This document shows, one piece after another, positions 6,658 to 12,186 of a DNA stretch of 12,799 nucleotides (positions are counted from its first letter, which is position 1; every line of letters starts with the position of its first letter). Made by a program: the position numbers and the translations under genes. Under the pieces are notes generated by a model. That model was not told the DNA's origin. It made no database searches and was given only the letters and a program-made list of their open reading frames with translations. The stretch comes from Actinomycetota bacterium (GTDB lineage Bacteria > Actinomycetota > Actinomycetes > S36-B12): contig DMPC01000140.1 of the NCBI GenBank assembly GCA_003456155.1, positions 1-12,799 on the forward strand, read 5' to 3'.

Positions 6658-7587
6658 TCAAGCCTTGCGGCGGTAGTGCTCGACTATCCCGGTGAGGATG
6701 CCGGGCCACGGCGTCGGCGTCAGGCCGAACGTGTCCCGCGCCGCACTGTCGTCGACGACGAACGGCCGATCGCGCTGGTAGGCCGTCTCGGCGAGCTCGC
6801 GGACTGCGGGGGAGAACAGTCCGAGGATCGAGACCGCCGCGGCCGGCAGCGAACTGGCCTTCACTCGCGGCACGTCGGCGGCATCGGCCAGATCGTCGAC
6901 GACCTGGCGCTGGGTGCGTGGTGCATTGCTGGGCACGTGCCATGCCCGCCCCCAGCCGCGCTCGTCTGCAGCCACGACGACGAGCAGTCGAGCCGCATCG
7001 GCCGGTGCAGTCCAGGTGTGCTCCGCGTCGACCGAGCCGAGCAGGCTGACTGACCTGCCTGTGAGGATGCGGGGTACGACCCTGCTGGAGCCGATGAGGG
7101 AGTTCTCGCTGGCGCAGAGGTAGTCCGACCCGCGTACCTCGGTCGCTCGGATGCGCCCGGCATCGTGGGCGGCCTTCGCGTCGAGCCACATCTGGGCGCG
7201 CACCCGGCCCTTGGTGCCCGTCGCGGAGAGCGGCAGCGCCTCGACCAGCGGCCCGTCGACGGGGCCGTAGCCGTAGAGGTTCGAGCAGGTGGCCAGCACG
7301 GCCCCTGTCCGCTCGGCGTAGCCGAGCATCGCGGCAGCCAGGGGAGGCCAGTCCTGCGCCCAGCGGTGGTACTTCGGGTTGGCGCAGTTGTAGATGGCCG
7401 CTGCCTGCGGTGCTGCCTCCAGCAGGGTGTCGAGGTCGCTCGCGTCGCAGCTGACGTGACGCGCGCCGCGCACCTGAGGACCCGATCCGTGGCGGGTGAT
7501 GACGACCACCTCGTGGCCGTCATCGGCCAGCAGCTCCGCCGCCGCCGAACCGACCGGCCCGGCTCCGATCACCAGGTGCGTACTCAT
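6658..7587 (-). CDS. NAD(P)-binding epimerase/dehydratase-like protein (atypical extended SDR)
   Basis: This 309-residue protein begins with a Rossmann nucleotide-binding motif, VIGAGPVGSAAAELL (residues about 6-20). The middle of the fold has YNCANP and the strand TCSNLYGYGP, where SDR enzymes place the catalytic Ser/Tyr. Several features are typical of NAD-dependent epimerase/dehydratase relatives: a nearby Lys (GTKGRVRAQMW), EVRGSDYLC, and the AEHTWTAPADAARLL segment. The classical Tyr-xxx-Lys spacing is not evident, so a pure NAD(P)-binding or atypical role is possible. The start ATG has GGGG 6 nt upstream and lies 12 nt after the DUF4386 stop, so the two genes form an operon probably controlled by the TetR regulator at 8412. 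The substrate cannot be assigned. Confidence 0.88.
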   Translation of the reverse strand: MSTHLVIGAGPVGSAAAELLADDGHEVVVITRHGSGPQVRGARHVSCDASDLDTLLEAAPQAAAIYNCANPKYHRWAQDWPPLAAAMLGYAERTGAVLATCSNLYGYGPVDGPLVEALPLSATGTKGRVRAQMWLDAKAAHDAGRIRATEVRGSDYLCASENSLIGSSRVVPRILTGRSVSLLGSVDAEHTWTAPADAARLLVVVAADERGWGRAWHVPSNAPRTQRQVVDDLADAADVPRVKASSLPAAAVSILGLFSPAVRELAETAYQRDRPFVVDDSAARDTFGLTPTPWPGILTGIVEHYRRKA

Positions 7588-7599
7588 CGCATGCCCCGA

Positions 7600-8364
7600 T
7601 CAGTTGACGGATTCGCCGGCAGCCAGGCGAGGCTGACGCGAGCCCCGGAGGAGCAGCCAGATGCCGACAGCCAGGAACCACAGCTGGACGAGTGTGGTGC
7701 CGAAGAAGATGAGCGAGCTGGCATCCTCCCCCGCGAGCTCCACGGTGGTCGCCAGGACGCCGAGGGCTGCGATGAGGCCGAATGCGCCGATCCAGCGTGG
7801 GAAGGCGCGGGTCCTCAGAACTGCGATGGCGAGGAGGCCGATGGAGAGGGCCGCGAAGATGCTGACGCCGAGGACCTCGCCGATCGTGCCGCCGTAGGCG
7901 TTCATGGAGTCGAAGACAACGGAGATGGCCACGCGTTCGTTCTCATTCGACGTCGCGACGTACGCCTCGGCCAACTCCGGTGCCGGTACGAGCCACCTCA
8001 CGATGCCGATCGAGCGGGCGAGCGCCGAGACGGCGGCGAAGCCTGCGATCAACGCGCCGAGGGCGATGACGGCACGGCTCTGGGCGTAGCGCAGCAGCAG
8101 GATCATCGTGACCGCGAAGAGGATCGAGTAGACGAGGTAGACGATGTAGCCGAAGCGCACCGCGCCCTCGTTCTCGAGCAGGCGCGGCAGTGCGATGTCG
8201 GCCGGGTCGCTGAGGCTCTCGGGCCAGTTGATGGCTCCGCCGAGCACGATCATGGGGACGAAGAGGATGAGTCCCTGGAGGATGCTCGCGGCGCCGGCCC
8301 AGCGGGCCGCTGAGGCGGATGCCGTGGATGCGGTCGTCGGTGCGGTAGAATGAACACTGTTCAT
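7600..8364 (-). CDS. DUF4386-type membrane protein
   Basis: This 254-residue protein has about six membrane segments and an Ala/Ser/Thr-rich N-terminal tail. It matches the DUF4386 pattern: an early helix ending in GGAINWP, then RYGY-like FGYIVYLVYS, an extended loop with the FDSMNAYGGTIGEVLGVS stretch, then RAFPRWIGAFGLIAALG and a last helix LVQLWFLAVGIWLLLRG. The frame stays open back to 8613, but that would overlap the TetR gene. The ATG at 8364 is preferred because a TTGACA -35 and a -10-like hexamer are placed for leaderless initiation exactly there. It is the first gene of an operon with the epimerase-like protein. The function of DUF4386 proteins is not established. Confidence 0.87.
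   Translation of the reverse strand: MNSVHSTAPTTASTASASAARWAGAASILQGLILFVPMIVLGGAINWPESLSDPADIALPRLLENEGAVRFGYIVYLVYSILFAVTMILLLRYAQSRAVIALGALIAGFAAVSALARSIGIVRWLVPAPELAEAYVATSNENERVAISVVFDSMNAYGGTIGEVLGVSIFAALSIGLLAIAVLRTRAFPRWIGAFGLIAALGVLATTVELAGEDASSLIFFGTTLVQLWFLAVGIWLLLRGSRQPRLAAGESVN
8350..8364. promoter_or_regulatory. Perfect palindromic operator O1 over the DUF4386 start codon
   Basis: ATGAACACTGTTCAT is a perfect 15-bp palindrome (7+1+7). Read on the minus strand it supplies the start codon and the next four codons of the DUF4386 gene, and the probable leaderless transcription start. It lies 47 nt from the divergent TetR start. Binding by that TetR protein to repress the operon is inferred from position and symmetry. 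Confidence 0.65.
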
Positions 8365-8400
8365 ACGCAGACTTTGGCAGGGCATATGAACGATGTCAAT
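8365..8400 (-). promoter_or_regulatory. Promoter of the DUF4386 operon with a second operator copy O2
   Basis: On the minus strand a consensus TTGACA (8399-8394) is followed by a 17-nt spacer, a -10-like CAAAGT (8376-8371) and 6 nt to the ATG. Bases 8386-8400 (ATGAACGATGTCAAT) match the O1 palindrome at 11 of 15 positions and cover the -35 box; the O1-O2 centre distance is 36 bp. Two sites would let one regulator control the operon and its own gene. Confidence 0.55.
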
Positions 8401-8411
8401 ATTGGAGTGCC

Positions 8412-8990
8412 ATGATTCGCAGTTATCACCACGGAGCCCTCGCCGAGGCGATGGTCGATCAGGCGCTGGCCAGCGTGCGCGCTCAAGGGGCCGATCACGT
8501 GTCCCTGAGGTCCATCGCCCAGGCCCTCGATGTCTCCCCGAGCGCGGCCTACAACCACTTCGCAGACAAGGACGACCTGCTGCGCTCGGTGGGCTCATGC
8601 GGCCTTGCCGCACTCGACGAGCGCATGGCCCGGGTGCTCGCCGCCCACCCCGCGGACACGGCCGATGCGGCGCGGTCCCGCTTCACGGGGTTGGGCCGCG
8701 CCTACCTGGGATTCGCGATCGACGAGACGCATCTGTTCCAGCTCACCTTCGGCCCGATCTGCATGGCCAAGCAGCTCCCGCCCGGCGAGTCCGGTCCCTA
8801 CATCAAGTTGACCGCTTCCCTTGACGATCTGGATCGACGTGGGTTGCTCAAACCCGGGATCCGTCCAGGTCTGGACCTCACAGTGTGGGCGGCGACCCAC
8901 GGCATGGCCACACTCCTGGTCGAAGGAGCTGTGCCTCCGGAATCCGCCGATGGGTTCATTGAATCCATCGCGAACCTCATCACGAAGTGA
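8412..8990 (+). CDS. TetR-family transcriptional regulator (WHG-type C-terminal domain)
   Basis: This 192-residue protein has the N-terminal TetR HTH in residues about 30-52 (SLRSIAQALDVSPSAAYNHF, then ADKDDLL). The C-terminal part, with GRAYLGFAIDETHLFQLTFGP, matches the WHG-type ligand domain of AcrR-like regulators. The ATG follows a GGAG element 4 nt upstream. The gene is divergent from the DUF4386/epimerase operon, and two related palindromic sites lie in and beside the 47-nt gap. Local repressor function, with self-control, is the likely role. The ligand is unknown. The protein is full length for the family. Confidence 0.92.
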   Translation: MIRSYHHGALAEAMVDQALASVRAQGADHVSLRSIAQALDVSPSAAYNHFADKDDLLRSVGSCGLAALDERMARVLAAHPADTADAARSRFTGLGRAYLGFAIDETHLFQLTFGPICMAKQLPPGESGPYIKLTASLDDLDRRGLLKPGIRPGLDLTVWAATHGMATLLVEGAVPPESADGFIESIANLITK

Positions 8991-9008
8991 GTCGGTCATC
9001 CCAGCCCG

Positions 9009-9027
9009 GGCGCCTGCAGTCGGCGCC
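9009..9027 (+). terminator. Possible hairpin downstream of the TetR gene
   Basis: GGCGCC at 9009-9014 and again at 9022-9027 can pair around a 7-nt loop, 18 nt after the stop. No T-run follows, so termination is only a possibility. Confidence 0.25.
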
Positions 9028-9054
9028 GCAGGTGAAGGGCTCGCTGAGCTGATC

Positions 9055-9072
9055 TGACAATCGCGGTTGTCA
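9055..9072. promoter_or_regulatory. Inverted repeat upstream of the thiol-redox gene
   Basis: TGACAA and TTGTCA flank a 6-nt spacer, forming a perfect 6+6 inverted repeat that ends 34 nt before the start codon at 9107. It could be an operator or part of a promoter, since its right half TTGTCA resembles a -35 box. No well-spaced -10 was found, so its role is open. Confidence 0.35.
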
Positions 9073-9106
9073 TCCCAGGACGTCTGCGATCCGGTAGGAA
9101 TGCCCC

Positions 9107-9355
9107 ATGGAGATTCGCATGTACGGAGCGGACTGGTGCGGGGACTGCCGCAGGACCAAGGCCCAACTCGACGGGCTGGGCGTCGCCTACGTGTACCTCG
9201 ATGTCGAGCATGACGATGCTCTGCGGGACGAGGCCGTCGCCATCGCCGGGCGTCAGTCGATTCCGGTGGTGGTCCTGCCCGACGGCAGTCACATGGTGGA
9301 GCCGTCGAACCCCGACCTCGAGGTGCGGCTCAGGGAGCTCGGAGTCATCGCCTGA
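9107..9355 (+). CDS. Glutaredoxin/mycoredoxin-like thiol-disulfide protein
   Basis: This 82-residue protein has a compact thioredoxin fold. The strand MEIRMYGADWCGDC contains the redox motif C11-G-D-C14, followed by a helix. The SIPVVVLPDGS segment carries the cis-Pro loop, and PSNPDLEVRLRELG forms the terminal helix. The length and the W-C-x-x-C motif fit the actinobacterial glutaredoxin/mycoredoxin group, which reduces mycothiol-mixed disulfides, so that cofactor is inferred and not seen. The start is supported by AGGA 7 nt upstream. An alternative reading of the same bases (TAGGAA 6 nt before the ATG) as a leaderless -10 element cannot be excluded. The gene is monocistronic and convergent with the next gene. 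Confidence 0.88.
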   Translation: MEIRMYGADWCGDCRRTKAQLDGLGVAYVYLDVEHDDALRDEAVAIAGRQSIPVVVLPDGSHMVEPSNPDLEVRLRELGVIA

Positions 9356-9360
9356 CCTGC

Positions 9361-9380
9361 CTGCCCCACGAGGCAGTGGG
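9361..9380. terminator. Hairpin between convergent genes
   Basis: CTGCC (9361-9365) pairs with GGCAG (9372-9376). An alternative stem pairs CCCAC (9365-9369) with GTGGG (9376-9380). The 44-bp gap between two convergent stops is a natural site for bidirectional termination, but no T-run is present. Confidence 0.3.
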
Positions 9381-9399
9381 TCGTGGTGGGCCCTGACGG

Positions 9400-10248
9400 T
9401 CAGCCTGAGTCGAGGTCGTCGAGCAGTGCGTCCCAGAGGGGTTCACTGCCCTGCCGGAAGTAGCCCATGTGCCCGATGGTGCTCTGCCCGATGTCGGCGG
9501 GGCGGATGTCGCGCATGGTCACGGCGGCATTCACGTAGTGCTGGTAGAAGGCATTGCGGGCGGCTGGTGAGCTCCAGCGGTCGTCGATCGAGTTGATCGC
9601 CGTGATGGGTGCCCTCACCCGTGCGAAGAGCGCGGACATCTCCTCGCCCACCTCCGGATCATCGAACCAGTAGCCGGGGAAGCGGCACCAGCGCTTCCAC
9701 TGCCGGTAGACATCGATGGGCAGGTCCTCCCCGAGCCCGAAGCGCTTCCAGGCGAGGTAGCCGTGAAAGCTCACGATGATGGGACCGAACACGTTCCACA
9801 GGAGGGCGACGCGCAGTTGCTCGGCACGTGGCATCCAGCCCCGCCAGCCGCTTCCGCTGCCCAGTGCGTGCATCGACGTCACGACGCCCGGATCGGGCAG
9901 TAGGCCCAGCGCGTGGCCTCCGAAGGAGTGCGCAATCAGATGGACCGGGAGGTCGCCTGGACCGCAGTCGAGCACGCTGGCAAGGTCGAGCCTCGCCCAG
10001 TCCCGGTAGTCCATGCGGAATCCCCGGAGGCTGGCGGGCGCCGACTCGCCGATGCCGCGGTAGTCGAACGTGGTGACGTCGTAGCCGCGGGCCGCGGCAT
10101 GCTCGGCGAACCGGCGGTAGAACCGCTGCGGCACCCCTGTGGCCCCGGCCATCACGATGCGGGCCCGCGGGCCAGCGGCGGGAAAGCGGTGGGCCCTGAG
10201 GGGATAGCCGTCCGAGGCGGTCACCCTGACCGAGATCGGTTCCCCCAT
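9400..10248 (-). CDS. Predicted alpha/beta hydrolase (COG4757-like)
   Basis: This 282-residue single-domain cytoplasmic protein has the strand-turn motif FDYRGIGESAP early. The nucleophile elbow is AHSFGG with Ser108. The acid is probably Asp222 or Asp223 (SIDDRW), and His260 lies in IGHMGYF near the C-terminus. The order and the HMGYF ending fit the COG4757 predicted alpha/beta hydrolases. The start ATG has GGAGGG 4 nt upstream. It is divergent from a TetR gene, with a near-perfect 20-bp operator in the 66-nt gap, so it is the likely target of that repressor. A diverged, broken relic of a related gene lies at 5959-6385. The substrate is unknown; esterase activity is only a family-level expectation. 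Confidence 0.9.
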   Translation of the reverse strand: MGEPISVRVTASDGYPLRAHRFPAAGPRARIVMAGATGVPQRFYRRFAEHAAARGYDVTTFDYRGIGESAPASLRGFRMDYRDWARLDLASVLDCGPGDLPVHLIAHSFGGHALGLLPDPGVVTSMHALGSGSGWRGWMPRAEQLRVALLWNVFGPIIVSFHGYLAWKRFGLGEDLPIDVYRQWKRWCRFPGYWFDDPEVGEEMSALFARVRAPITAINSIDDRWSSPAARNAFYQHYVNAAVTMRDIRPADIGQSTIGHMGYFRQGSEPLWDALLDDLDSG

Positions 10249-10282
10249 GTGCCCTCCAGAAGTCGAGCCGGACGGGAGCTAA

Positions 10283-10302
10283 TCTAGTACGATCGTCCTA
10301 GA
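10283..10302. promoter_or_regulatory. Operator palindrome between the hydrolase and TetR genes
   Basis: TCTAGTACGATCGTCCTAGA is symmetric at 18 of 20 positions, with a central ACGATCGT. It sits in the 66-bp divergent gap, 12 nt before the TetR start and 34 nt before the hydrolase start. Size and symmetry suit a TetR dimer or dimer pair. Control of both directions by the adjacent TetR protein is inferred. Confidence 0.65.
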
Positions 10303-10314
10303 CAAGGGGGCGCG

Positions 10315-10887
10315 ATGTCGGGCACGCGCGATCGCATGGTCCTGGCCGCTGCCGGCCTCTTCCGCGATCAGGGCTACGACGGCACAGGATTCCGTGACGT
10401 CGTCCAGGCGGCTGGCACGTCGCAGGGGGTCATCTACCATCATTTCCCCGGAGGCAAGACCGAGCTCGGAGTCGCGGTCGCTGTCGCGGTGGGCGAGTGG
10501 GTGGCCGCGGGCGTCGAGTCAGCCTGCGCGGCCATGTCCCCGCGCGAAGCTGTTTCCGGCCTGCTCGACGTCATCGAGAGCAACTTGATCCGAGGGGACA
10601 TGCGACCCGGGTGCCCCTTCGTCGCTATCGCCTTCGCGGCCGATGACGACGAGGGCAGGCTCCGCCATGCGAGCGATGCATTCTTCACGCGCGTTCGCGC
10701 GGTGCTGAGTGACTGCCTGATGCGTGCAGGCGTAGATCCCGCCGACGCGGACGCATGTGCCGCTCTTGCGGTCTCCGCCAGCGAGGGTGCCATCGTCCTC
10801 AGCCGAGCTCGCCAAGACATTGAGCCCTTCGAAGCGACGCGCAGGGCGTTGCTCGACCATGTGGATCGCCTGACAGGAGGAAAGTGA
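10315..10887 (+). CDS. TetR-family regulator (LmrA/YxaF-like)
   Basis: This 190-residue protein has the HTH at about residues 24-45 (GTGFRDVVQAAGTSQGVIYHHF), followed by PGGKTEL. That ending is the signature of the LmrA/YxaF/QacR-like branch. The C-terminal part has the GCPFVAIAFAAD and SASEGAIVLSRARQD blocks typical of that branch's ligand domain. The start is supported by AAGGGGG 4 nt upstream of the ATG. It shares a divergent gap with the hydrolase and overlaps the SRPBCC gene region by 4 nt if the GTG start is used, so it probably controls both and itself through the palindrome at 10283-10302. Confidence 0.92.
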   Translation: MSGTRDRMVLAAAGLFRDQGYDGTGFRDVVQAAGTSQGVIYHHFPGGKTELGVAVAVAVGEWVAAGVESACAAMSPREAVSGLLDVIESNLIRGDMRPGCPFVAIAFAADDDEGRLRHASDAFFTRVRAVLSDCLMRAGVDPADADACAALAVSASEGAIVLSRARQDIEPFEATRRALLDHVDRLTGGK

Positions 10888-10889
10888 CG

Positions 10890-11399
10890 ATGGCCCAGCA
10901 GCCGGACGGACAGGTGCGCGCGGAGATCCTCGAACTCGGGGATGAGCGAGTCCTCGCAGCCCAGATCGAGATCGACGCGCCTGCGGAGGTGATATTCGAC
11001 ATCCTCATCCAGCCGCGACGCCACCCTGAGATTGATGGCTCGGGCAGCGTCCAGAGCGTCATCGAGGGCCCTGAGCGCCTCAGCCTCGGGGCGACATTCA
11101 AGATGCGAATGAAGATCGGCCTCAGCTACTGGGTTACCAACACGGTGATCGCATTCGAGCCGAACCGCCGGATCACCTGGAGGCATCTCCTCGGCAATGA
11201 GTGGACCTACGAGCTCACCCCGCTCGACGGGCATAGAACGCTGGTGCGCGAGATTGATGACGTACGCGCTGCGGGATGGAAGGCATCGCTGTCCCCGACG
11301 ATCCGCAAGCTGCCGCAGGTCCAGCGGGGTATCGCGAAGTCCCTTGTCCGGTTGAAGGCACTGGCGGAGTCGGAGGCGTCCTCCCGGCCGTCGCCGTGA
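10890..11399 (+). CDS. SRPBCC-family (polyketide cyclase/START-like) protein
   Basis: This 169-residue protein has the helix-grip pattern. The first strand AAQIEIDAPAEVIFDIL leads into the RHPEIDGSG turn, then GATFKMRMKIG, NTVIAFEPNRRITWRH, and the long C-terminal helix (LPQVQRGIAKSLVRLKALAE). This is the Polyketide_cyc2/SRPBCC layout, a cavity for a hydrophobic ligand. No catalytic residue can be assigned. Two in-frame starts exist. GTG at 10884 overlaps the TetR stop but is only 3 nt from the AGGAGG at 10875-10880. ATG at 10890 has a 9-nt spacing and is preferred. It is cotranscribed with the TetR gene, so it is probably part of the same regulated response as the divergent hydrolase. Confidence 0.87.
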   Translation: MAQQPDGQVRAEILELGDERVLAAQIEIDAPAEVIFDILIQPRRHPEIDGSGSVQSVIEGPERLSLGATFKMRMKIGLSYWVTNTVIAFEPNRRITWRHLLGNEWTYELTPLDGHRTLVREIDDVRAAGWKASLSPTIRKLPQVQRGIAKSLVRLKALAESEASSRPSP

Positions 11400-11400
11400 T

Positions 11401-11416
11401 CGCACGCTAGCGTGCG
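11401..11416. terminator. 16-bp perfect palindrome after the SRPBCC gene
   Basis: CGCACGCTAGCGTGCG is a perfect palindrome starting 2 nt after the stop codon. As RNA it gives a 6-bp GC stem with a CTAG loop. No T-run follows. A terminator is the simplest reading given the position; a protein-binding site is the alternative. Confidence 0.45.
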
Positions 11417-11536
11417 GATCTCGAGGATGGCGACCCCGACGTCGGCCAGCGTGCCTGCGGTCATGTGCAGCACGTGGAGGGTCGTCCCGAACGACACTGG
11501 AAGACCTGACGGCACTGGACGGCGGCGCCACTGGGA

Positions 11537-11668
11537 ATGGAGGAACTCATCTCCATGCTGCTACCCAGACTTCCCGGGGCGAGGATCCTCAACGAGCCCA
11601 TCGAGTGGCGCCCGACGCCGGCATTCCGGTGCCCGCGTGAACTGCTGATTCAATTCAGCGCACCCTGA
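11537..11668 (+). CDS. Possible 43-residue ORF or gene remnant
   Basis: An ATG at 11537 opens a 43-residue frame starting MEELISMLLPRLPGARILNE and ending in RELLIQFSAP, in the otherwise empty 274-bp gap between the SRPBCC gene and the YbaK-type gene. Its residue composition looks protein-like and not low-complexity, and codons are mixed. There is no convincing ribosome-binding site, and the upstream in-frame sequence is interrupted by a stop shortly before. It could be a tiny gene, the tail of a decayed gene, or chance. I recognise no family. Confidence 0.2.
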   Translation: MEELISMLLPRLPGARILNEPIEWRPTPAFRCPRELLIQFSAP

Positions 11669-11673
11669 GGGCT

Positions 11674-12156
11674 CTACGCCCCGATTTCGGCGGCCTCGCC
11701 GGCCGTGATGCGCAGGAGTTCGTCGTAGGTGGTCGGAAACACATAGTGCGGGTGACCGCCAGCGGCCCAGACCTCGTCGTACCGCGACAAGGCGATGTCG
11801 ACGATGGTGCGCAGGGGTTCGGGATGTCCGACCGGTGCAACGCCGCCGATCGCGAAACCCGTGGCGCGACGCACCTCATCGGCCGTCGCCTTCTCGACGT
11901 GACTCACCTCCAGAACGCTGGCCAGGGCCATCGTGTCGACCCGGTTGCCGCCTGATGCCATGACAAGGACGGGCTCCCCGTCTGCCATGAACACCAGGGA
12001 GTTGGCGATCTGGCCCACCTCGATGCCCAGCGCGGCAGCGGCCTCCTTGGCGGTTCGGGCGCTGTCATCGAGGGCGCGAACCTGGCCGCGTGCTCCGAGG
12101 AGGGCCAGGGATTCACGCACGCGGATGACGGACTGCTGCTCGGTTACCTCGCTCAT
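11674..12156 (-). CDS. YbaK/EbsC-family aminoacyl-tRNA deacylase-like protein
   Basis: This 160-residue protein has the YbaK fold pattern. The motifs are QIANSLVF (residues 49-56), then EPVLVMASGGNRVD, and the hallmark GGVAPVGH (104-111) followed by RTIVDIALSRYDEVWAAGG. Such proteins hydrolyse mischarged aminoacyl-tRNAs, e.g. Cys-tRNA(Pro) for YbaK. Here the position of the functionally important Lys in QVFKTLV of E. coli YbaK is Asn52. The substrate and even the activity may therefore differ. The start at 12156 is preferred over a much longer open frame to 12777, because the latter overlaps the DUF2461 gene and lacks family similarity. A TACGCT hexamer ends 6 nt before the ATG, fitting leaderless transcription. 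Confidence 0.9.
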   Translation of the reverse strand: MSEVTEQQSVIRVRESLALLGARGQVRALDDSARTAKEAAAALGIEVGQIANSLVFMADGEPVLVMASGGNRVDTMALASVLEVSHVEKATADEVRRATGFAIGGVAPVGHPEPLRTIVDIALSRYDEVWAAGGHPHYVFPTTYDELLRITAGEAAEIGA

Positions 12157-12186
12157 GCGGGGAGCGTATCGGTGCACAATGGCGAC
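12157..12186. promoter_or_regulatory. Overlapping divergent leaderless promoters
   Basis: Only 30 bp separate the YbaK-type and DUF2461 start codons. On the minus strand TACGCT (12168-12163) ends 6 nt before the ATG at 12156. On the plus strand CACAAT (12175-12180) ends 6 nt before the ATG at 12187. There is no room for a ribosome-binding leader in either direction. Clear -35 boxes were not seen; they would fall inside the opposite gene. Confidence 0.5.

Noticed and set aside
7165..8313. Plus-strand frame of 382 codons across the epimerase and DUF4386 genes
   Set aside because: It spans two genes on the opposite strand, including their intergenic gap, and has acidic low-complexity composition. 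It is a shadow.
10440..11531. Minus-strand frame of 363 codons opposite the TetR and SRPBCC genes
   Set aside because: It crosses both real genes and their junction with no family motif. It is a shadow frame.
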